A stretch of DNA of 5,469 bases from Actinomycetes bacterium (lineage in GTDB: Bacteria; Actinomycetota; Actinomycetes; Propionibacteriales; Propionibacteriaceae), in contig JAEYNS010000086.1 of NCBI GenBank assembly GCA_023412435.1, positions 1-5,469 on the forward strand. Reading direction: 5' to 3'. A program made the translations under genes and the position numbers. Below the pieces are notes generated by a model. That model was given only the letters and a program-made list of their open reading frames with translations. It made no database searches and had not been told where the DNA came from. Positions 1 through 4,751 of this stretch are shown here, piece after piece; the first letter of the stretch is position 1; each line of letters opens with the position of its first letter.

Positions 1-185
1 TAGTCGGTGAACGGCAGGTCGATCAGGATGTCGTTGGCGTGCACCCCGAACCCGTCGCGCGCGAGCACGTTGGTGGCAACCAGCACGACCTGGTTGACCA
101 GCACGCCCAGTCCCCCGACGAGCCCGAACCGCAGGAACTGGGAGAGGCTGTGCCGGTGGCGCTGGTAGAGGTCGCTCGGGCTCAC
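1..185 (-). CDS. GtrA-family membrane protein, N-terminal part (runs off the window)
   Basis: Only the first 61 codons are present; the gene continues past the left edge. Translation from GTG gives a polar start (SPSDLYQRHRHSLSQ) followed by a hydrophobic stretch, FLRFGLVGGLGVLVNQVVLV, at about residues 16-35. The pattern of an FLRFxxVGG motif leading into the first membrane helix is typical of GtrA/DPMS-type proteins. These are small proteins with about four membrane helices, linked to moving or attaching polyprenyl-linked sugars for cell-surface polysaccharide. The visible tail (VHANDILIDLPFTDY) resembles the loop after helix 1 in actinobacterial members. The GTG start is forced: an in-frame TAG lies at 200-198 and no other start codon intervenes. 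The Shine-Dalgarno is weak. It lies 34 nt after the macro-domain gene and may be cotranscribed. Family assignment is by recognition of the N-terminus only; the exact substrate is unknown. Confidence 0.72.
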   Translation of the reverse strand, partial: MSPSDLYQRHRHSLSQFLRFGLVGGLGVLVNQVVLVATNVLARDGFGVHANDILIDLPFTD

Positions 186-219
186 AGTTCGCTCACTCTA
201 CCGGTCGGCTGGACGCCGC

Positions 220-720
220 TCACGCTGCTGCGAGGGCGGCGCGCAGGGCGGCGGTCGCCTGCGCGCTGAAGCCGACGAGGAGGCAGCGGCGCACCGCTGT
301 CGGGGTCGACCGCAGCGTCTCGACCGCTGCCCGGGCGGCGTCGTCCAGCGGCCAGCCGTAGATTCCGGCGGAGACCAGCGGGAAGGCCACGCCGGCGGCG
401 CCGAGCTCGTCGGCGACGCGCAGCGCGTTGGCGTAGCAGGAGGTCAGCAGCGAGCGGTCGGTCTGGCCGGCGTTGCGGTTCGGGCCCACCACATGGATGA
501 CCCAGCGGGCGGGCAGGTCGCCGGCCGTCGTCCAGCCGGCCTGCCCGGTGGGGAGCCCGTGGGGGAACCGACGGATGCAGTCGGCCAGGATCGCCGGCCC
601 GCCGGCGGCGTGGATGGCGCCGTCCACCCCGCCGCCGCCCCGCATCCGGGAGCTGGCGGCGTTCACCACCGCGTCGACGGCGACGGTGGTGATGTCGCCG
701 GTCACGACCTCGATGTCCAT
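220..720 (-). CDS. Macro-domain protein, probable ADP-ribose / O-acetyl-ADP-ribose hydrolase (MacroD/YmdB-like)
   Basis: This 166-residue protein is a single macro domain with nothing added at either end. It starts MDIEVVTGDIT, which matches the family's first strand and the adenine-binding Asp (D9). N20 in VVNAAS, the glycine run GGGG at 28-31 and D33 in GGGVDGAIHAAGG match the MacroD/YmdB active-site signature, where Asn and Asp act in hydrolysis. The second phosphate-binding loop is VSAGIYGWPLDDAA, in the second half. Known members cleave ADP-ribose from protein acidic side chains or deacetylate O-acetyl-ADP-ribose in the cytosol; some also modulate RNase III activity in E. coli (YmdB). 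The ATG lies 4 nt after the mutM stop, with a poor Shine-Dalgarno, so translation probably depends on mutM. No DarT-like toxin or sirtuin gene is seen next to it. The family is sure; the substrate is not. Confidence 0.93.
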   Translation of the reverse strand: MDIEVVTGDITTVAVDAVVNAASSRMRGGGGVDGAIHAAGGPAILADCIRRFPHGLPTGQAGWTTAGDLPARWVIHVVGPNRNAGQTDRSLLTSCYANALRVADELGAAGVAFPLVSAGIYGWPLDDAARAAVETLRSTPTAVRRCLLVGFSAQATAALRAALAAA

Positions 721-724
721 GCCC

Positions 725-1576
725 TCAGTGTGCTCTGCGTGGCCGCGGCTGGCAGCGCGGGCAGCGGTGCGAGGAGCGGTTCGCGAAGGCCTCCCGGACG
801 ATCGGGCTGCCGCACCGGGGGCAGGGCAGCCCTTCCCGGCCGTACACCGCCAGGGCGCGCGAGAAGTAGCCGGAGGACCCGTTGACGTTGACGTAGAGCG
901 CGTCGAAGGACGTGCCGCCCTGGCCGAGTGCGTCGGCCATCACCTGCCGTGCGGCCTCGAGGACGCGGCGCACCCGCGCCGGGCTCATCGACGACGCGGC
1001 CGCGTCGGGATGAACCTTCGCCCGCCACAGTGCCTCGTCGGCGTAGATGTTGCCGATCCCCGAGACCACCTTCTGGTCGAGCAGCACCCGTTTGATGCCG
1101 CTGCGGTGCCGGCGCACCGACCGGACCAGCGCGGCGAGGTCCAGCTCGGGTTCGAACAGGTCGGGGGCGATGTGGCCGATGTCGGCGGGCAGGTCGGCAC
1201 CGCCGGGCGCCAGCCAGAGGCCGCCGAAGATGCGCTGGTCGACGAACCGCAGTTCCGGGCCGTCGTCGGCGAACCGCAGCACCACCCGGGTGTGGGGCAA
1301 CACCGGTGCGTCGGGCTCGTCCAGCCGGAACTGCCCGCTCATCCCCAGGTGGCCGGCGAGCGCGTCGCCGTCCTCGAACGGCAGCCACAGGAACTTGCCC
1401 CGCCGCCGGGGGGTACCGAACACCCGCCCGGGCAGCCGCAGCTCGAAGTCGGCGGGGCCGGCGAGGTGGCGTCGCACCGAGCGCGGGTGCAGGACGGCGG
1501 CCGACGCGAGACGGCGACCGGGCAGGGAGGCCGCGAGGCCGGCCCTGACGACCTCCACCTCGGGCAGTTCGGGCAT
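725..1576 (-). CDS. mutM: Formamidopyrimidine-DNA glycosylase (Fpg/MutM)
   Basis: Bifunctional base-excision repair enzyme that removes 8-oxoguanine and formamidopyrimidines and nicks the strand by beta/delta elimination. The 283-residue protein has the diagnostic start MPELPEVE, giving the N-terminal proline nucleophile P2 and catalytic E3. The conserved lysine is K61 in RRGKFLW, and HLGMSGQF (M79) supplies the residue that fills the base gap. The helix-two-turn-helix motif includes VVSGIGNIYADEALW. The C-terminal zinc finger is C252-x2-C255-x16-C272-x2-C275, with the lesion-strand arginine R267 in NRSSHRCPRCQ. The DQRIFGG loop differs from the E. coli DPRRFG form but resembles actinobacterial enzymes. 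The ATG shares one base with the rnc stop (TGATG) and has no clear Shine-Dalgarno, so it is probably coupled to rnc translation. All catalytic residues are present. Confidence 0.98.
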   Translation of the reverse strand: MPELPEVEVVRAGLAASLPGRRLASAAVLHPRSVRRHLAGPADFELRLPGRVFGTPRRRGKFLWLPFEDGDALAGHLGMSGQFRLDEPDAPVLPHTRVVLRFADDGPELRFVDQRIFGGLWLAPGGADLPADIGHIAPDLFEPELDLAALVRSVRRHRSGIKRVLLDQKVVSGIGNIYADEALWRAKVHPDAAASSMSPARVRRVLEAARQVMADALGQGGTSFDALYVNVNGSSGYFSRALAVYGREGLPCPRCGSPIVREAFANRSSHRCPRCQPRPRRAH

Positions 1577-2268
1577 CAGGCCAGGGCGCGGTCTGCGGTC
1601 AGGGCCTGGAAGGCGGCCTCCGCGGCCTGCTGTTCGGCCTGCTTCTTGGAGCGCCCCTCGCCGGGGGAGAAGCTGCGGTCACCCACCACCGCTATCGCAG
1701 TGAAGCGCTTGTCGTGGTCGGGGCCGGACTCGGCGATCCGGTAGCCGGGAAGTCCGAGGTCGAGCTCGGCGCAGACCTCCTGCAGGCTGGTCTTCCAGTC
1801 GAGGCCGGCGCCGACGGTCGCCGCCTGGTCGACGAGCGGGTCAAAGATGTGGTGCAGCAGGAGGTCGGCGGCGTCGCGCCCGCAGGAGATCAGGACTGCG
1901 CCGAACAACGCCTCGAGGGCGTCGGCGAGGATCGACGGCTTCTCGCGGCCGCCGGTGACGGTTTCACCGCGTCCCAGCAGCAGTTCGTCGCCGAGCCCGA
2001 GCCCACTGGCGACCATGGCCAGCGACTGGGAGTTCACCACGGCCGCGCGGAGCTTGGCCAGACGGCCCTCCGGCAAGTCGGGGTAGGTGCGGTAGAGGTA
2101 CTCGGTGACGACGACACCCAGCACGGCGTCGCCCAGGAACTCGAGCCGCTCGTTGTGTGGCAGGCCGCCGTTCTCGTAGGCGTACGAGCGGTGGGTCAGG
2201 GCAAGCGAATAGAGCTGGGGGTCGAGCTCGATCCCCAGCTCCGACAGCAGCTGCCGCGCGCGGCTCAC
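1576..2268 (-). CDS. rnc: Ribonuclease III
   Basis: Double-strand-specific endoribonuclease that matures rRNA precursors and trims structured mRNAs. The 230-residue protein has the usual two parts. The RNase III domain covers about residues 1-150 and contains the signature [12 protein letters not shown] at 39-50, with metal ligands E43 and D47. It also has [12 protein letters not shown] at 113 onward, with D116 and E119. A double-stranded-RNA-binding domain covers about 157-226 and ends in the basic [16 protein letters not shown] helix. Length is normal for the family. The start is GTG at 2268, giving [12 protein letters not shown]; the codons upstream offer no better start. It sits 16 nt after rpmF, and the spacer is mostly a 12-nt palindrome that covers the expected ribosome-binding region. 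The stop overlaps the mutM start. Its place after yceD and before mutM matches the order remembered from mycobacteria (rnc then fpg). Confidence 0.98.
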   Translation of the reverse strand: MSRARQLLSELGIELDPQLYSLALTHRSYAYENGGLPHNERLEFLGDAVLGVVVTEYLYRTYPDLPEGRLAKLRAAVVNSQSLAMVASGLGLGDELLLGRGETVTGGREKPSILADALEALFGAVLISCGRDAADLLLHHIFDPLVDQAATVGAGLDWKTSLQEVCAELDLGLPGYRIAESGPDHDKRFTAIAVVGDRSFSPGEGRSKKQAEQQAAEAAFQALTADRALA

Positions 2269-2272
2269 AACC

Positions 2273-2284
2273 GCACCCGGGTGC
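2273..2284. repeat. Perfect 12-nt palindrome over the rnc translation start region
   Basis: GCACCCGGGTGC reads the same on both strands and lies between the rpmF stop and the rnc GTG. In the mRNA it could form a 4-bp stem (GCAC/GUGC) with a CCGG loop. The only Shine-Dalgarno-like bases for rnc (GGGTG) fall inside it. It could therefore affect rnc translation, but the stem is short and may be chance in G+C-rich DNA. Confidence 0.45.
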
Positions 2285-2476
2285 TCAGGCCTCAGTCACC
2301 TGACGGCGGGCGCCGCGGGGGCCGTACTGGCCGCACTCGGCGCACGCGGTGTGCGGCAGGTGCTTGGCGCCGCAGGCCGGGTTGGCGCAGGTCACCAGCG
2401 TGGGCGCGGAGGTCTTCCACTGCGAACGGCGGGCCCGCGTGTTGCTGCGGGACATCTTCCGCTTGGGAACGGCCAC
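2285..2476 (-). CDS. rpmF: 50S ribosomal protein L32 (bL32), zinc-ribbon type
   Basis: Small basic protein of the large ribosomal subunit. The start [21 protein letters not shown] is the near-invariant actinobacterial L32 N-terminus, and the total length of 63 residues is normal. It is the cysteine-containing form, with C30, C35, C45 and C48 placed to bind zinc around the HLPHTAC segment. The first pair is C-x4-C (CANPAC), not the more common C-x2-C. Actinobacteria often carry a second, cysteine-free L32 under Zur control for zinc-poor growth; whether this genome does cannot be seen here. The GTG start is fixed by an AAGGAG seven bases upstream. It lies 48 nt after yceD, a classical bacterial pairing, and 16 nt before rnc. 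The tail [12 protein letters not shown] is less conserved. Confidence 0.98.
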   Translation of the reverse strand: MAVPKRKMSRSNTRARRSQWKTSAPTLVTCANPACGAKHLPHTACAECGQYGPRGARRQVTEA

Positions 2477-2483
2477 GGCGTTA

Positions 2484-2489
2484 CTCCTT
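2484..2489 (-). promoter_or_regulatory. Shine-Dalgarno site of rpmF
   Basis: AAGGAG with a 7-nt spacer before the GTG at 2476. It is one of the two strongest ribosome-binding sites in the window, as expected for a highly made ribosomal protein, and it settles the non-ATG start. Confidence 0.85.
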
Positions 2490-2496
2490 GGTCTGC

Positions 2497-2513
2497 TCGG
2501 GCGGCTCGCCCGA
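2497..2513 (-). promoter_or_regulatory. Hairpin in the yceD-rpmF gap
   Basis: On the minus strand TCGGGCG-AGC-CGCCCGA forms a perfect 7-bp, almost all G-C stem with a 3-nt loop. It ends 7 nt before the rpmF AAGGAG and lies downstream of the yceD stop. No T-run follows, so it is not a classical intrinsic terminator. It could be an RNA-stability or processing element that separates expression of rpmF from yceD, or a partial attenuator. The pairing is seen directly; the role is inference. Confidence 0.5.
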
Positions 2514-2524
2514 TGCGGTTGGCG

Positions 2525-3061
2525 TCACTGGTTCGTCCACGCCGCCAAGCCTGCCCACCGCGCATCGGTGGCCTCGGCATGGCTGTGCCCGGGGTCGTGG
2601 TTCAGGTTCGCCCCGCAGGCGGGACACAACCCGGCGCACTCCTCCCGGCACAGTGGCGTGAACGGCAGGTCGAGTACCCCGGCGTCCCGCCGCAGGGGTT
2701 CGAGGTCGACGAGGTCGTCCTCGAGGCGGCTGGCCTCCTCGTCGTCGGGCTCCTTGTCGGGGTACAGGTACAGCTCCTGGAGATCGACAGTGGTCGAACT
2801 TGCGATCTCCTCAAGGCAGCGTGCGCACTGACCCGCGAGGTGGACCTCGGCGGTTCCGGTGACCAGCACCCCCTCCACCACCGCCTCGACCGTGAGGTCG
2901 AAAGCGACGGGCGAGCCGGGTGGCACTCCGATCATGGCGATGCCGATCTCCTCCGGAGCGTCGGTGACCCGCGTCACGTGCTTCACCGTTCCTGCCCGGC
3001 GACCGAGTTCGTGGGTGTCGAGGACAAGCCCAGACCGGTGGTCGGGGAGGCGGCGAGACAC
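2525..3061 (-). CDS. yceD: YceD/DUF177 family protein, 23S rRNA accumulation factor
   Basis: DUF177 proteins are encoded next to rpmF across bacteria and plants and are needed for normal 23S rRNA accumulation; the biochemical mechanism is not settled. From GTG at 3061 the protein has 178 residues. The N-terminal SRRLPDHRSGLVLDTHELGRRAG matches actinobacterial members. C79 and C82 lie in GQCARCLEE, an acidic stretch follows (DKEPDDEEASRLEDDLVDLEPL), and the C-terminal CREECAGLCPACGANLN (C138, C142, C146, C149) is the family's hallmark. The frame is open upstream to a TTG at 3109, with an ATG at 3076. The GTG is preferred because AAGGGA sits six bases before it, because the protein then begins like its relatives, and because the candidate promoter would start RNA near 3102, after the TTG. 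rpmF follows by 48 nt. Confidence 0.93.
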   Translation of the reverse strand: MSRRLPDHRSGLVLDTHELGRRAGTVKHVTRVTDAPEEIGIAMIGVPPGSPVAFDLTVEAVVEGVLVTGTAEVHLAGQCARCLEEIASSTTVDLQELYLYPDKEPDDEEASRLEDDLVDLEPLRRDAGVLDLPFTPLCREECAGLCPACGANLNHDPGHSHAEATDARWAGLAAWTNQ

Positions 3062-3067
3062 GGCGGA

Positions 3068-3073
3068 TCCCTT
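3068..3073 (-). promoter_or_regulatory. Shine-Dalgarno site deciding the yceD start
   Basis: AAGGGA followed by six bases and the GTG at 3061. Neither the ATG at 3076 nor the TTG at 3109 has a comparable site, so this supports the shorter protein. Confidence 0.65.
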
Positions 3074-3108
3074 CATCGGCGGTGCGACAGCGTCATAACC
3101 AAGGAGCA

Positions 3109-3138
3109 ACTCTAGCCTGCCCGGCAGGTGCGCTCCAA
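3109..3138 (-). promoter_or_regulatory. Candidate housekeeping promoter for yceD-rpmF-rnc-mutM
   Basis: On the minus strand TTGGAG (3138-3133) and TAGAGT (3114-3109) are separated by 18 bases. They fit TTGnnn and TAnnnT, the usual vegetative sigma pattern in actinobacteria. RNA would start near 3102, giving a leader of about 40 nt before the yceD GTG. It occupies the only sizeable gap in the window (3062-3149), where a new transcription unit would be expected. Prediction by eye only. Confidence 0.5.
3116..3128. repeat. Perfect inverted repeat inside the promoter spacer
   Basis: CCTGCC-C-GGCAGG on the plus strand: two 6-bp arms around one central base, lying wholly between the -35 and -10 boxes of the candidate yceD promoter. 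This position suits a repressor or MerR-like operator. It could alternatively be a small hairpin at the end of the upstream transcript (5-bp stem, 3-nt loop), but no T-run follows it. Confidence 0.45.
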
Positions 3139-3149
3139 AACGGTGGCGG

Positions 3150-3647
3150 CTAGGAACCCAGGCGTGGCAGGGCCGTGGTCTCGCTGTCGTCGAGCAACGA
3201 GCGGCTGGCCAGCCGGGCGCGCATCGTCTTCACCTGGCCCATCGTCTTCTGCAGCGCGGCCTCGAAGGACGCGATCCGGCCGTCGACATAGGCGTCCGCT
3301 TCACGACGCAGCGCCTCGGCCTCGGCGATCGAGCGGCGCTCCAGCTCGGCAGCCTTCGCCTTGGCCGCCTCCATGATCGGGGTGGAGCCGGCCAGGAAGA
3401 CTGCCTTCTCCTCGGCCGCCTTGATGATCTGGGCCGCCTCGACCTGGGCCCGCTCCAGCGTCTCGAGCGAGGTGGCGGTGACCCGCTCGGCCTCCCTGGT
3501 GTCCTCCGCGAGGGCAGCCATCGCCTTGTCGATCAGCTCGAGGGTCTCGGACCGGTTCACCATGCAGGAGGCCGACATCGGCACCGACTTCGCGTTCTGC
3601 ACGAGTTCGCGAAGGGTGCTCAGCACCGCCACTGTTCGATCAACCAT
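3150..3647 (-). CDS. SepIVA-like septation protein (DivIVA-related coiled coil)
   Basis: A 165-residue cytoplasmic protein. The N-terminal LRELVQNAKSVPMSASCMV (residues 12-30), followed by LELIDKAMAAL, closely resembles the start of mycobacterial SepIVA (Rv2927c) as I recall it, including P23, M24 and C28. Residues about 36-150 are Ala/Glu/Lys/Arg-rich and lack proline except in AGSTPIME, so a long coiled coil is likely. The tail ADAYVDGRIASFEAALQKTM also matches the SepIVA C-terminal pattern. SepIVA acts in septation and cell-envelope growth in mycobacteria and is about 80 residues longer from memory, so this is a shortened version. Such proteins are often mislabelled ATP synthase subunit B. 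The ATG at 3647 is chosen because AAGGAG lies 7 nt upstream; the frame stays open to 3749 but that part overlaps coaD and is unlike the family. It overlaps the end of coaD by 8 nt, and yceD follows, as remembered from mycobacteria. Confidence 0.85.
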   Translation of the reverse strand: MVDRTVAVLSTLRELVQNAKSVPMSASCMVNRSETLELIDKAMAALAEDTREAERVTATSLETLERAQVEAAQIIKAAEEKAVFLAGSTPIMEAAKAKAAELERRSIAEAEALRREADAYVDGRIASFEAALQKTMGQVKTMRARLASRSLLDDSETTALPRLGS

Positions 3648-4137
3648 CGGTCCGCTCCTTGTCGTGGGGGGCGACTTTGGCCCGTATCCGTTCTGCCACC
3701 ACGTCGGGCACGAAGGCCGACACGTCACCGCCGTAGGATGCGACCTCACGGATCATGGTGGACGACAGCGTCGCCCACTGCGCCGACGCGGGCAACATCA
3801 CCGTCTCAATCCGGCCAACGGTGGCGTTGATGTGCGCCATCTGGAGCTCGAAGTCGAAGTCGGACGCGAACCGCAGCCCCTTGACGATCGCCGAGGCGCC
3901 GTGGGCGTTGGCGAAGTCGACCAGCAGCCCGGTCAGCGGCTCCACCCTGACCCCGGGGATCCCGCGGGTCGCCTCGGTCACCAGCTCGACCCGCTCGGCG
4001 GTGTCGAACAGGTAGTTCTTGGCCGAGTTCTGCCCGACTGCGACGACCACCTCGCCGAACAGGGCGGCCGCGCGGCGGATGACGTCGACGTGCCCGTACG
4101 TCACCGGGTCGAAGGACCCCGGGCAGATGGCCGTCAT
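3640..4137 (-). CDS. coaD: Phosphopantetheine adenylyltransferase (PPAT)
   Basis: Catalyses the fourth, rate-influencing step of coenzyme A synthesis: 4'-phosphopantetheine plus ATP gives dephospho-CoA and pyrophosphate, in the cytosol as a hexamer. The 165-residue protein has the nucleotidyltransferase motif PGSFDPVTYGH at 6-16 (T13-x-G15-H16), K40 in QNSAKNYLF, and R89 in KGLRFASDFDFELQMAHIN. It also has SSTMIREVASYGGDVSAFVP at 125 onward, the ATP-binding C-terminal motif. Small departures from the usual form are SST for SSS and DFDFE for DFEYE; the key basic and histidine residues are kept. The ATG overlaps the rsmD stop as ATGA, with GAGGGG six bases upstream. Its last codons, AAG GAG, double as the Shine-Dalgarno of the next gene. 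The rsmD-coaD pair is widely conserved in bacteria. Confidence 0.97.
   Translation of the reverse strand: MTAICPGSFDPVTYGHVDVIRRAAALFGEVVVAVGQNSAKNYLFDTAERVELVTEATRGIPGVRVEPLTGLLVDFANAHGASAIVKGLRFASDFDFELQMAHINATVGRIETVMLPASAQWATLSSTMIREVASYGGDVSAFVPDVVAERIRAKVAPHDKERTDG
3655..3660 (-). promoter_or_regulatory. Shine-Dalgarno of the SepIVA-like gene, embedded in coaD
   Basis: AAGGAG, also read as Lys-Glu codons of coaD, lies 7 nt before the ATG at 3647. It decides that start over the longer open frame and indicates translational coupling of the septation gene to coaD. Confidence 0.85.
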
Positions 4138-4721
4138 GTATCACCCCTCATCGCAAAGTGCAGAACTGTTTCACCGTAGTCCCGATTCCACGAATCCTCC
4201 ATTCGGGGGCCCCAGGCCGGTGCCCTGCCGCGCGCGGAGCGCTCCACCACCACAAGGCCGCGGGGCGCCAGCCAGCCGTCCTGCGCCACAGTGGCCAGCA
4301 CCCGGTCGAGGTCGTCCTGCCCGAGGTCGTAGGGCGGATCGGCCCACACCACGTCGAAGGCGATCGGCGGCGGCCCGCCGAGGAAGCCCGCGACGGGGCG
4401 GGTGGCGACGCTGACGTCGAGGCCGGATTCCCGCACGTTGCGGCGTGCGACCTCGGCGGTGCCGCGGTCGCGTTCCACAGCCCAGACCGGTGCCGCCCCC
4501 CGGCTCGCGGCCTCGAGGGCCACCGCGCCCGAGCCGGCGTAGAGGTCCAGGAAGGAAAGCCCTGCCAGGGCCTGGTCGGCCGCCTCCCCCGCCGTCCCGG
4601 CCCAGTCGGCGATCAGGCTGAAGGCCGCCTCCCGCACCCGGTCGGTGGTGGGACGGGTGTCGCGGTGCGACGGCATCACGAGACGGCGCCCCTTCCGGGA
4701 CCCGGCGATGATGCGGCTCAT
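4134..4721 (-). CDS. rsmD: 16S rRNA (guanine(966)-N2)-methyltransferase RsmD
   Basis: Transfers a methyl group from S-adenosylmethionine to N2 of G966 (E. coli numbering) of 16S rRNA during 30S assembly. The 195-residue protein begins SRIIAGSRKGRRLVMP and continues TRPTTDRVREAAFS, the RNA-binding N-terminal region typical of RsmD. The Rossmann motif I is FLDLYAGSGAVALEAASRGA at about 57-76, acidic E83 (WAVERD) follows as the expected ribose ligand, and the catalytic motif DPPY is at 128-131. Length is normal. The ATG at 4721 lies 30 nt after recG and has no good Shine-Dalgarno, but the protein start matches the family exactly. Its stop overlaps the coaD ATG. Several actinobacterial genomes carry this same recG-rsmD-coaD order. 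Confidence 0.97.
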   Translation of the reverse strand: MSRIIAGSRKGRRLVMPSHRDTRPTTDRVREAAFSLIADWAGTAGEAADQALAGLSFLDLYAGSGAVALEAASRGAAPVWAVERDRGTAEVARRNVRESGLDVSVATRPVAGFLGGPPPIAFDVVWADPPYDLGQDDLDRVLATVAQDGWLAPRGLVVVERSARGRAPAWGPRMEDSWNRDYGETVLHFAMRGDT

Positions 4722-4751
4722 GGTCCAAGGCTAGGCGACAGCCGAAGGGTG

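Noticed and set aside
186..219. Terminator or promoter in the macro-gtrA gap
   Set aside because: Only a 4-bp CGGC/GCCG pairing is possible, there is no T-run, and no convincing -35/-10 pair was found.
473..1744. Plus-strand open frame of 423 codons opposite macro, mutM and rnc
   Set aside because: It is antisense to three confidently identified genes, its translation is low-complexity Arg/Pro/Ala/Gly without any recognisable domain, and long antisense frames are expected in G+C-rich DNA.
1714..2661. Plus-strand open frame of 315 codons opposite rnc, rpmF and yceD
   Set aside because: Antisense shadow of three conserved genes; no family motif and no convincing ribosome-binding site.
3116..3150. 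Intrinsic terminator after the SepIVA-like gene
   Set aside because: The only inverted repeat has a 5-6-bp stem with a tiny loop and no following T-run; the TTTT on the minus strand lies before the repeat, not after it. An operator reading is more natural.
3648..3749. N-terminal extension of the SepIVA-like frame
   Set aside because: The extra 34 codons lie inside coaD, read as unrelated low-quality sequence, and precede an excellent Shine-Dalgarno plus ATG at 3647.
3361..4179. Plus-strand open frame of 272 codons opposite the SepIVA-like gene and coaD
   Set aside because: It mirrors conserved genes, and its composition changes where the opposite gene changes, as a shadow frame does.
4171..4728. 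Second minus-strand frame overlapping rsmD (185 codons)
   Set aside because: It is an Arg/Gly/Pro-rich alternative frame of rsmD with no domain, whereas the rsmD frame carries all the methyltransferase motifs.
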